Position numbers and translations under genes: made by a program
Shown: piece by piece, positions 19,480-24,957 of the stretch
How positions within the stretch are numbered: the first letter of the stretch is position 1
How the letters are laid out: every line of letters begins with the position of its first letter
Virus record (IMG/VR): IMGVR_UViG_3300030943_000160
Span: 1 to 24,957 of that record
Direction: 5' to 3' (one strand)
From: a virus
Length of the DNA stretch: 24,957 bases
The notes under the pieces: model-generated
Told to the model about the DNA's origin: nothing
The model's database searches: none
The model's input: the letters and a program-made list of their open reading frames with translations, nothing else

Positions 19480-21120
19480 TCCACCCTCAGCCATGTAGAA
19501 CTCAATGTCCTCGTGGTAAGATCTGTTCACATTGCGGACGACGTCGAGACCGCCTACTGAGAGTAAGTATGCCATATACGCGTACACGCAGCTATGTAGA
19601 CCATCATCAGGGTAGTCTTGTGGATGTGTCAAAAATAACTCCTCGGATCTACCGTTATTAGATGTCCTATACTCTGCCTGCTCCGCAAGATGGTGATCAC
19701 GCATGAATCCCAGTTTAGCGTAGTCTGCGCCGGCCCACTCGGCCTTACGTTTATGAATCATCTGGGTAACGTAGTCCATCATTATATCTGTTCTACGTGT
19801 TTTATAAAACTGCTTGTCGTCAGCATAAACTACCTTGTCACGTTGTTGATGGGTGTAGTAGTTTACAGCAATCCTCAGACCAAAGCGCTGTCTTAATTTC
19901 TGAGCCTGTGCGTATCCAAAACCCCAATCAACTACTCCGAGATCAACATGGAATAGATCCATTAACTGACAAATGTGCTCGAGTTGCTTTTCCTGGTCGA
20001 GTTCGTTACCTGTTTCATAGCGTTTACAGTAAATCATTCTCAGCTTGTTCTCGTCAGTTAAATAGAAGATTGTTGCTACAGTGTAGGATTTACCACCAGT
20101 ACCCCAGTCGACGCCCATGTAGATCTTGGATTGAGCCAGGTGGTCTGGTGCACGATCGTATAAACAGAAGTCATTAGCCATTAACGCATCTAAGTCTGTG
20201 TCTGAAACCAACTTGTCGGCGTATTCATAACTTAATCCTAAGACCTCATTATAGAATTTAGCCATTGAGTAGGTTTGCATTTTCTGGTAAATACCTTTAC
20301 CATCCCTTGAAGTCATCTTTGCCCTTGGGGACATCATCTGGCTAATATGGAATCCCTTAAGGTCTTTACCCGGTTGGGTCTCAATCCAAACTCCCCGGCC
20401 AATGTCTGCTGTGGTTATCTCACAACCACACTTGCGACATGCCAGGAATTTTGGGGTAATATTCTTCATCCCAATAATCTGTTGGGTGTTGCAGTGGCTG
20501 CATTTCACAACCCATTCGTTTTTGGTACTGATATTCCACTTTGCTTCTATTGTATTTGATAATGTCTTAGGCGTTCCTGTAAGCCATGTCACCGGTCTCG
20601 ACGACGCGAACTGCGTCTCCTGAATTACCGGGAGCGCATCGGTGTTAATATCCTGACACTCGTCAATGTAGAGATTATCTATAGAGAGTCCGCGGATGTT
20701 ATCGCCCCGGTCAAAACAGTGGCGGAGCCATATTGTCGACCCGTTAGTATACTCGCGCATAAACACCTGGTCGGATAATGACGTATTCATAAAGAATCTG
20801 CGGACAATGTTTTCTTTGGAGTACCGCAGGAGCTTTGCCAACCTCTCTTTCGAGAAAGTCTTTACCTGCTCATTCTGTGGGGCAACATACAGTGATCTAT
20901 TAAATGGCGTCAGCAGCACGTCATTAGCCATCTTAATAGACAGCGTTGTCGACTTCTCTACCTGTCTACCAGTTTTCATTAACCCAAAGGCAATGTCGGT
21001 ATCGTAAATGGTTTTAAGATACTCACGGCCTTCAAATGAAAATGGTTTACCTTCTATTAAATATACTGCTTCGGTAAACACCGAAGGGATAATTTTATGT
21101 TCTGTTTGATTTATTGTCAT
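19477..21120 (-). CDS. terL: Terminase large subunit (ATPase-nuclease, zinc-ribbon type)
   Basis: 547 aa from ATG 21120, chosen for the AAAGG site 7 nt before it; longer starts at 21165 and 21147 lack one, and a -10 element lies within that extension. It powers DNA packaging and cuts concatemers. ATPase: Walker A KTGRQVEKST (49-58, with Glu where Gly is usual), Walker B LYIDECQD (150-157), and TGTPKT as the coupling motif. A zinc ribbon (Cys207, 210, 228, 231) separates ATPase and nuclease, as in lambda gpA-type terminases. RNase H-like nuclease: MGVDWGTGG (Asp338) and VVDWGFG (Asp398), with a late acidic DYPDDG. It stands apart from the portal block in its own unit. Confidence 0.94.
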   Translation of the reverse strand: MTINQTEHKIIPSVFTEAVYLIEGKPFSFEGREYLKTIYDTDIAFGLMKTGRQVEKSTTLSIKMANDVLLTPFNRSLYVAPQNEQVKTFSKERLAKLLRYSKENIVRRFFMNTSLSDQVFMREYTNGSTIWLRHCFDRGDNIRGLSIDNLYIDECQDINTDALPVIQETQFASSRPVTWLTGTPKTLSNTIEAKWNISTKNEWVVKCSHCNTQQIIGMKNITPKFLACRKCGCEITTADIGRGVWIETQPGKDLKGFHISQMMSPRAKMTSRDGKGIYQKMQTYSMAKFYNEVLGLSYEYADKLVSDTDLDALMANDFCLYDRAPDHLAQSKIYMGVDWGTGGKSYTVATIFYLTDENKLRMIYCKRYETGNELDQEKQLEHICQLMDLFHVDLGVVDWGFGYAQAQKLRQRFGLRIAVNYYTHQQRDKVVYADDKQFYKTRRTDIMMDYVTQMIHKRKAEWAGADYAKLGFMRDHHLAEQAEYRTSNNGRSEELFLTHPQDYPDDGLHSCVYAYMAYLLSVGGLDVVRNVNRSYHEDIEFYMAEGG

Positions 21121-21153
21121 ATGCAGCCTTTCTGTAAAAGAGTCCATATAGAC

Positions 21154-21159
21154 ATTATA
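21154..21159 (-). promoter_or_regulatory. Probable -10 element for terL
   Basis: TATAAT on the minus strand, 34 nt upstream of ATG 21120; a second TATAAT sits at 21175-21180. It lies divergent from promoter motif copy 3. Confidence 0.4.
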
Positions 21160-21201
21160 AACCATTTACACGTGATTATAGTACTAGATTGCATTTAAAC
21201 A

Positions 21202-21210
21202 GTATAAGTA
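21202..21210 (+). promoter_or_regulatory. GTATAAGTA phage promoter-like motif (copy 3)
   Basis: Preceded by TTTAAACA and ending 33 nt before ATG 21244; it drives the two-gene unit ending at the terminator at 21737. Confidence 0.65.
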
Positions 21211-21243
21211 ATCAAACAATATTAAAAGAAAGAAGGTAGGACA

Positions 21244-21537
21244 ATGAATAATCAAATGTCAAAAGAAGAAGCAGAGCAAGCTAGGAAAGAACTAGAAAAA
21301 GCAGTGAAAGCATTTAAGTTGCTAATAAAATTAGGAATGAAACCAGTAGCAAAGGAGGTAGCATTGGAGTTAATAAACACAATGGACGAGATGGTTAAAA
21401 TGACCACAGACGTAGAGCATAAAAAGGAAATTTACGGAGACTACGAAGTGAATGAAGAATTCACAGAAAAAGCAGAAAAACTATTAGCCCGGGTACAAGA
21501 ACTATCCGAGGAATTAAAAACAGCGTTATCAAAATAA
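21244..21537 (+). CDS. Small coiled-coil protein, unknown
   Basis: 97 aa; AAGGTAGG before the ATG. Almost entirely helical, charged (Lys/Glu-rich), with heptad-like spacing at 5-30 and 70-95 and no cysteine or aromatic core apart from Tyr. The codons are A-rich, as in the other genes of this region. The fold would be a dimeric helical hairpin. First gene of a short unit with the 60-aa protein. Function unknown. Confidence 0.82.
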   Translation: MNNQMSKEEAEQARKELEKAVKAFKLLIKLGMKPVAKEVALELINTMDEMVKMTTDVEHKKEIYGDYEVNEEFTEKAEKLLARVQELSEELKTALSK

Positions 21538-21555
21538 ATACAAAGGAGTGTAAGG

Positions 21556-21738
21556 ATGGCCGAAGATTTAATCGCGAAATTAAAAAGCGGTAAATTCAGA
21601 AACAGGATAGACAGTCCATATGTTCCCAGCACGGGACACATAGTAGAGATAATTAAAAGTGAATGCCCAGGCATTTCACACGACGAGTTATGGGAGAAAG
21701 TGGAAGCACTTAACCTATATTTCAACAGGGTAATATAA
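21556..21738 (+). CDS. 60-aa protein, unknown
   Basis: AAAGGAG precedes ATG 21556. The N-terminal half is basic (KLKSGKFRNR); the C-terminal half, VEIIKSECPGISHDEL...EALNLYFN, is similar in pattern to the C-terminal helices of the zinc-ribbon protein at 17135 (EVLKAEYPTIPDDTL...DDLNFVGN), so the two may share a small interaction module. The stop overlaps the start of the terminator stem. Confidence 0.75.
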   Translation: MAEDLIAKLKSGKFRNRIDSPYVPSTGHIVEIIKSECPGISHDELWEKVEALNLYFNRVI

Positions 21739-21763
21739 GTGAGACTTCGGTCTTACTTTTTTT
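21737..21763 (+). terminator. Intrinsic terminator with UUCG tetraloop
   Basis: AAGTGAGAC / GTCTTACTT stem (one G-U pair), TTCG loop, seven T. Confidence 0.87.
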
Positions 21764-21878
21764 CGGACAGACGCCGTATACGCGGTATATGAGATGTATA
21801 TACATGATTGTATATAGCGCGAAAGCGTATTTTATAAACTGGCAATAGCCAGAGAAGGGAGTTAGTTTATGACTAACT
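21764..21878 (+). promoter_or_regulatory. Structured leader of cassette 1, with start codon in a hairpin loop
   Basis: A conserved CGGACAGA block is followed by an AT-rich palindromic stretch with the 12-bp palindrome ATGTATATACAT (21794-21805), hairpin A CGC-GAAA-GCG (21818-21827), hairpin B CTGGC-AATA-GCCAG (21839-21852), a GGGAG ribosome site, and hairpin C AGTTAGT-TTATG-ACTAACT (21860-21878), whose loop holds the ATG. The same parts in the same order precede the gene at 22311. Confidence 0.7.
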
Positions 21879-22153
21879 TACAGAAAGCACGCATCATACA
21901 AGATGTCGTGAACCACTATGTGGAGGGAGCATCGAAGCTTCTTTCATACACAGATCACCGTTACACAACGGTGGAACACGCGGACGTCGGATATGACGTA
22001 ACCGCAAGCGTTGTCGCAAAGGGCAACGAATTCATTACAACGGTCGAATCAACATTCGGCTGCGGTACAGGTAGCCCCAACAGAAAACAATCTGTTGATG
22101 GTGAGATTGAAACAGCAATTGGAATGCTGTTCCAATTAGTAGAAAACGCTTAG
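21869..22153 (+). CDS. Cassette 1 protein, paralog of the 98-aa protein downstream, unknown
   Basis: 94 aa. It shares with the protein at 22311 the start MTN, the core YDVT, a Cys pair in FGCGTGS (CGCQPG in the other) and the ending LF-x4-NA; overall identity is low, about a quarter by eye. The fold is probably alpha-beta4-alpha. The GCG pair of cysteines is a single CxC-type site. Codons 2-4 (ACT AAC) pair with the ribosome-site flank, and the stop TAG lies in the loop of AACGC-TTAG-GCGTT. A terminator follows at once, so it is a one-gene unit. Confidence 0.82.
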   Translation: MTNLQKARIIQDVVNHYVEGASKLLSYTDHRYTTVEHADVGYDVTASVVAKGNEFITTVESTFGCGTGSPNRKQSVDGEIETAIGMLFQLVENA

Positions 22154-22161
22154 GCGTTATA

Positions 22162-22198
22162 GAAGATAAGGGTTACACCTTAGCTTCTTTTTTTTTTT
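22162..22198 (+). terminator. Intrinsic terminator
   Basis: GAAGATAAGG / CCTTAGCTTC stem (10 positions, one mismatch) followed by eleven T. Confidence 0.88.
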
Positions 22199-22320
22199 CG
22201 GACAGAGGCTGAATATACACTATATGCATTGTATATACATATAGTGTATATAACGCGAAAGCGTATTTATAGCGCCAATAGGCGTACCCGAGAGGGAGAA
22301 AGGAGTTAGTATGACTAACT
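22199..22320 (+). promoter_or_regulatory. Structured leader of cassette 2, with start codon in a hairpin loop
   Basis: Same order of parts as cassette 1: CGGACAGA, AT-rich inverted repeat (22213-22251), hairpin A ACGC-GAAA-GCGT (22253-22264), hairpin B CGCC-AATA-GGCG (22273-22284), an AAAGGAG ribosome site, and hairpin C AGTTAGT-ATG-ACTAACT (22304-22320), in which the ATG is the whole loop. Hairpin B has changed bases on both arms relative to cassette 1 but keeps pairing and the AATA loop. Confidence 0.7.
22213..22251. repeat. Perfect 14-bp inverted repeat, AT-rich
   Basis: ATATACACTATATG and CATATAGTGTATAT around an 11-nt loop that itself contains TGTATATA. It may be an operator or a promoter element for cassette 2, or could extrude as a cruciform. 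Confidence 0.8.
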
Positions 22321-22607
22321 CAATTAAGAAAGAAATCGTTAGCGAAATTATCGCTAATGCAAGTGACGGAAGTCACAATACACAATACGGCACAAATGTG
22401 CTGTATGCAACGTCCTTCAAAAGAGAGGATGGACAAGGTGACTACGATGTCACCGTGAAGTTCATCATCCACAGTGATGATGAGTTCGAGATTGAAACCA
22501 CAACATGTGGTTGTCAACCAGGATACATACCCATGACAAAGTCATGGACAGAAACAGATATCATGAGAGCAGTTCAAATACTGTTTTCACAGATCGATAA
22601 CGCGTAA
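22311..22607 (+). CDS. Cassette 2 protein, paralog of the 94-aa protein upstream, unknown
   Basis: 98 aa; AAAGGAG at 5 nt. It aligns with the 94-aa protein through MTN, YDVT, TTTCGCQPG and LFSQIDNA. It has a similar length and predicted alternation of helix, four strands, helix. The stop TAA is within the GNRA-type loop of ACGC-GTAA-GCGT (22600-22611). The regulatory shell is better conserved between the two copies than the proteins, implying that control matters more than exact sequence or that the proteins evolve fast against host targets (inference). Confidence 0.82.
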   Translation: MTNSIKKEIVSEIIANASDGSHNTQYGTNVLYATSFKREDGQGDYDVTVKFIIHSDDEFEIETTTCGCQPGYIPMTKSWTETDIMRAVQILFSQIDNA

Positions 22608-22612
22608 GCGTA

Positions 22613-22642
22613 AAAGGTGATGCTTAGGCATTATCTTTTTTT
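22613..22642 (+). terminator. Intrinsic terminator
   Basis: AGGTGATGC / GCATTATCT stem with two G-U pairs and a TTAG loop, followed by seven T. Confidence 0.82.
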
Positions 22643-22661
22643 CCTACCCTGACAATAAGCT

Positions 22662-22670
22662 GTATAAGTA
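22662..22670 (+). promoter_or_regulatory. GTATAAGTA phage promoter-like motif (copy 4)
   Basis: Preceded by AATAAGCT; it ends 45 nt before the 9-codon leader ORF at 22716. Confidence 0.65.
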
Positions 22671-22715
22671 ATATACCAAGAAGAAATCTATCCGTCGAAA
22701 GGATGTAAGGAAAAT

Positions 22716-22745
22716 ATGAAAGAAGAAAGAGGTGAAGAGATATGA
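22716..22745 (+). CDS. Possible 9-aa leader peptide
   Basis: ATG with AAGGA upstream encodes MKEERGEEI and stops in TGA overlapping the next ATG (ATGA). It may couple or tune translation of the 72-aa gene, or simply be the stretch carrying its GAGGTGA ribosome site. Confidence 0.35.
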   Translation: MKEERGEEI

Positions 22746-22960
22746 CGACAACAACAGTCATGGACATAACTAAGCTACTTAAAGAAGTAGTGTGTAATGA
22801 AATAAACACAGCACTGAGAGTGAAACTACTCAGTAAGGAAAATCAAGAAAAGATTGTAGGAATGACACGCGAAGAAGCGTACACATTCATACTAACGTTA
22901 ATGAGAGACACAATTGACACTGACCTGAGAATGATGGCAGTCAAAAACCGTGTAAATTAA
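22742..22960 (+). CDS. Unknown 72-aa protein
   Basis: GAGGTGA precedes ATG 22742. A helical, charged protein with no domain I recognise; the middle reads EKIVGMTREEAYTFILTLMRDT. Codons are A-rich, like those of the nearby accessory genes. It is the only full-size gene of a unit bounded by promoter motif copy 4 and the terminator at 22962. Confidence 0.78.
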   Translation: MTTTTVMDITKLLKEVVCNEINTALRVKLLSKENQEKIVGMTREEAYTFILTLMRDTIDTDLRMMAVKNRVN

Positions 22961-22961
22961 A

Positions 22962-22988
22962 AGAGAGGTTTTTACCCTCTCCTTTTTT
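22962..22988. terminator. Intrinsic terminator between convergent genes
   Basis: GAGAGG / CCTCTC stem followed by CTTTTTT on the plus strand; it faces the minus-strand gene ending at 22990. Confidence 0.78.
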
Positions 22989-22989
22989 A

Positions 22990-23598
22990 TTAATCCCTAT
23001 CAAATCTTCCTCGTGGTTCCTTAGGTGTCCACTTTCTGATTAGTGAATCAAGTGCTTCTACAGGAAGGTCTACGTTTCCTTTTAAGGACTGTAGGTGTTT
23101 GTAAACCTGTTCTTTTACTTCCGGGCTAGAACTTGTCACACCTTTAGTTAAACCATCTAGGTCTCTGTACGTGTTCATGACAATATTCTGTTTTACCTTA
23201 TCACCTTTGAACATCACATGGTCCAAGGGGAACATCGCCTCGAATGCATCCCGCTTTGATTTCTTGTCGACATCAATAAACTCTTGAACTGTTTTTCCAA
23301 GGCCACGAAGATTTGCAGTCTCCGCAGCGTACGACTTCTGCTTTGCCAGGAAGTTACGGATTACACCGTTCTTACCACCCAGGCCAAGTGCGAGTCCTCC
23401 ACCAACAGCGAGGGTACCAAGGAGCATATTCGCTGTCCTTCGTGATTCGCCTTCATCTTTCTTTTCGCCAATATAAACCTCTGCAAAGCGCTCCATGTCG
23501 GCGTTGTCAACGGCTGACAACTTTTCAGCCCAGGCATCAGCAAGTGAGTTTATAGGGTCGTTATCGTAATTGCCTATCAAGGCTAATTTTTCTATCAT
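22990..23598 (-). CDS. Virion-type protein with DMExxAE leader, isolated among accessory genes
   Basis: 202 aa from ATG 23598, chosen because a GGAG/GGAAG site precedes it and the longer frame would run through the promoter on the other strand. N-terminus MIEKLALIGNYDNDP...NADMERFAEVY resembles the leaders of the virion-block proteins (DMEKFASEV, DMEVLAAEL) and includes EKLA. A Gly/Leu-rich hydrophobic helix follows (about 61-77, MLLGTLAVGGGLALGLGG), then a basic helical domain ending FDRD. It is probably a virion protein displaced from the block. Confidence 0.78.
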   Translation of the reverse strand: MIEKLALIGNYDNDPINSLADAWAEKLSAVDNADMERFAEVYIGEKKDEGESRRTANMLLGTLAVGGGLALGLGGKNGVIRNFLAKQKSYAAETANLRGLGKTVQEFIDVDKKSKRDAFEAMFPLDHVMFKGDKVKQNIVMNTYRDLDGLTKGVTSSSPEVKEQVYKHLQSLKGNVDLPVEALDSLIRKWTPKEPRGRFDRD

Positions 23599-23626
23599 CT
23601 TCCACACTCCAATCTCAGTATCTACG

Positions 23627-23635
23627 GTATAAGTA
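23627..23635 (+). promoter_or_regulatory. GTATAAGTA phage promoter-like motif (copy 5)
   Basis: Preceded by TATCTACG; it ends 33 nt before ATG 23669. Confidence 0.62.
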
Positions 23636-23668
23636 TAGTATACAACAAACCAAGGAGGAATATCGTAT

Positions 23669-24169
23669 ATGGAGACAACTGAGTTAACGATCGAGGCAGT
23701 ATTCACGAACGAAATTATTATGTGTATGGAAAGAGAGGTAACAAATGTAACAACTGACTTTTACTTAGGTAAAATCACACAGAAACAAATGAACGAATCT
23801 TACAATGAGCAGTTAGTGGTAACACTAATACCAAAATTGAGCACAGAAACAATATCTGATGAAACAAGGAACAAAATCAGAAAAATGAACATGACAGACG
23901 GGTTTGAAATTGAAAAGTCACAACAGGCACATTTCAGGATCAATAACGTAAAAATAGATGTAGTCATCTCTGAAGAGAGCGGACTAAATATAAGTACATT
24001 AAAGACACTAGGAAAGTTGGCAACAGATTATAAAGCCGACAACTTAGAATTCCTAAAGAAGTTATTCGAACAATACGTCATCAAACATGACGCAATGACA
24101 GCATTAATCAATGACATGCATGCGCGTGGACAACGCAAATGTGGACTGATTATATCCGGTGGCGCTTAG
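23669..24169 (+). CDS. Unknown 166-aa protein
   Basis: AAGGAGG precedes ATG 23669. It has a helical N-terminus (1-45), a central section with alternating strands (HFRINNVKIDVVISEESG), and a helical C-terminus rich in Lys/Asp. No family recognised. The coding strand is strongly A-rich, unlike the virion block. The stop TAG lies in the loop of CGCT-TAGT-AGCG (24163-24174), as in the two cassette genes. Single-gene unit with its own promoter motif and terminator. Confidence 0.82.
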   Translation: METTELTIEAVFTNEIIMCMEREVTNVTTDFYLGKITQKQMNESYNEQLVVTLIPKLSTETISDETRNKIRKMNMTDGFEIEKSQQAHFRINNVKIDVVISEESGLNISTLKTLGKLATDYKADNLEFLKKLFEQYVIKHDAMTALINDMHARGQRKCGLIISGGA

Positions 24170-24190
24170 TAGCGACACAGAATAAAGGAG

Positions 24191-24214
24191 GAAGCTTAAC
24201 AGCTTCTTTTTTTT
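24191..24214 (+). terminator. Intrinsic terminator
   Basis: GAAGCT-TAAC-AGCTTC with eight or more T following. Confidence 0.85.
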
Positions 24215-24956
24215 ATATTTCATCGAGTCCAAGTATCTGGGCATCAATACCCATGCTGTCATCGTCTTCATCTAGTTTCACTGCGTATGCGTCGGCGTGT
24301 GTGATTGCCAATTGTTCTTGGTATTTCTCGTAAGACGTCTGATACAGAGTCAATATTACCTCAGAGCTACTGCGGTCACGATCTGCCATTGTCCTAGCAG
24401 TTCTTTCGCGATCTGCGTCGAGTGCGCGGGACTTGTCGATACCTGAGAATATAATTTTGCTAACATCGCCAAGCGGTTTGACTACGTCTCTGTCCTTGAA
24501 TCTATCCAATTGGACGTAGCGTTCGTAGCCTCGTTGGACTATATCCTTGACCATGTCTTCCATGGAAAGCTTCTCAGATATCCCCTGCCTGTATGTTACG
24601 TCGGAGTACTGGGCATTGAGTCCGCGGATGCATTCACCTAAGAACTTAATCTTCTCCTCAAACTGTGCTACGATGCCCATCTTGTCGCCAAGTGAGTACT
24701 CGGCGTTGGTCTCAACTAATATTAAGTCGGCTTTGAGACTATTCTGTTCGGAAACAAGGCTGTCAATTAATTCCTCAATACCACGGCGTTCGAAGTTAAA
24801 GAAGTGTTTGGCATAAGTATACAGCGCGCCCTGATCAATTTTAATCTGATACTTGTCGACCATGTGCTTAGAGATCCTTGACGGCGAGACGTTCTCGAGG
24901 AGTAATTGGTCGATAACGTGTTTACGAGTACACGTCAGCACCGATGCCACTGACCG
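24213..24956 (-). CDS. Helix-turn-helix protein, possible terminase small subunit (start may be outside the window)
   Basis: At least 245 aa. The frame is open to the right edge, so the GTG at 24950 may not be the start. Residues 8-50 look like a helix-turn-helix (RKHVIDQLLLENVSPSRISKH), followed by long helices with a coiled-coil look (55-110), a middle helical region with SEKLSMEDMVKDIV, a charged part rich in Arg/Asp, and an acidic end (DEDDDSMG). This layout (N-terminal DNA binding, central oligomerisation helices, acidic tail) fits small terminase subunits, and terL lies 3 kb away on the same strand. The assignment is by architecture only; a virion or regulatory protein remains possible. 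Confidence 0.75.
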   Translation of the reverse strand, partial: RSVASVLTCTRKHVIDQLLLENVSPSRISKHMVDKYQIKIDQGALYTYAKHFFNFERRGIEELIDSLVSEQNSLKADLILVETNAEYSLGDKMGIVAQFEEKIKFLGECIRGLNAQYSDVTYRQGISEKLSMEDMVKDIVQRGYERYVQLDRFKDRDVVKPLGDVSKIIFSGIDKSRALDADRERTARTMADRDRSSSEVILTLYQTSYEKYQEQLAITHADAYAVKLDEDDDSMGIDAQILGLDEI

Positions 24957-24957
24957 C

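Noticed and set aside
21764-22310. CRISPR array or tRNA genes in the repeated, hairpin-rich leaders
   Set aside because: Only two copies, separated by a gene, with no regular spacers; no cloverleaf with T-arm GTTCRA is present.
23599-23706. Longer start for the minus-strand gene at 22990
   Set aside because: The extra 36 codons cross promoter motif copy 5 and the ribosome site of the opposite gene and have no ribosome site of their own.

Overview
The window is a piece of a large double-stranded DNA tailed-phage genome. The evidence is the terminase large subunit, a portal protein, a block of about ten co-directional genes that look like virion genes, and the C-terminal part of a multisubunit RNA polymerase beta-prime subunit running off the left edge. 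No ribosomal, tRNA, integrase or core-metabolism genes are seen. The host is bacterial: Shine-Dalgarno sites of the AGGAGG type, ATGA-coupled genes and intrinsic terminators are everywhere. Genus and phage family cannot be fixed from sequence alone.

Layout. (A) 1-5112, mixed strands: beta-prime C-terminus (+), then on the minus strand an SGNH esterase preceded by a small protein that it may be fused to by a -1 frameshift, an unknown 253-aa protein (+), a 245-bp gap that may encode a structured small RNA, and a BRO-N protein with a RusA-like C-terminus (+). (B) 5174-16578, minus strand: ten genes read right to left, probably virion genes, including portal. Several share an N-terminal pattern MYxxLLxEF...DME, glycine/alanine-rich membrane-like segments and a high density of K-x-A tripeptides, possibly maturation-protease sites. 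(C) 16682-19460, plus strand: a tightly coupled operon of two cysteine-rich zinc-ribbon paralogs (the first with a disrupted frame), two small membrane proteins, an unknown, a von Willebrand A protein and a metallophosphoesterase. (D) 19477-21120, minus: terminase large subunit. (E) 21202-24214, plus: short A-rich accessory genes in small transcription units, each closed by a terminator, including two tandemly duplicated cassettes whose start and stop codons both lie in hairpin loops. One minus-strand gene (22990-23598) with the virion-block N-terminal pattern interrupts them. (F) 24213 to the right edge, minus: a helix-turn-helix protein that may be the small terminase subunit.

Regulation. 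A 9-mer GTATAAGTA occurs five times, always on the plus strand and 33-48 nt before the first start codon of a non-virion unit. It looks like a phage promoter class, resembling in form the T4 late octamer TATAAATA. Whether the phage polymerase, a phage sigma-like factor or the host enzyme reads it is not known. The minus-strand virion and terminase genes lack it.

The most interesting items are the GTATAAGTA promoter family, the duplicated hairpin-start/hairpin-stop cassettes with covarying leader stems, the K-x-A and MYxxLLxEF signatures of the virion block, and the two apparent -1 frame breaks.
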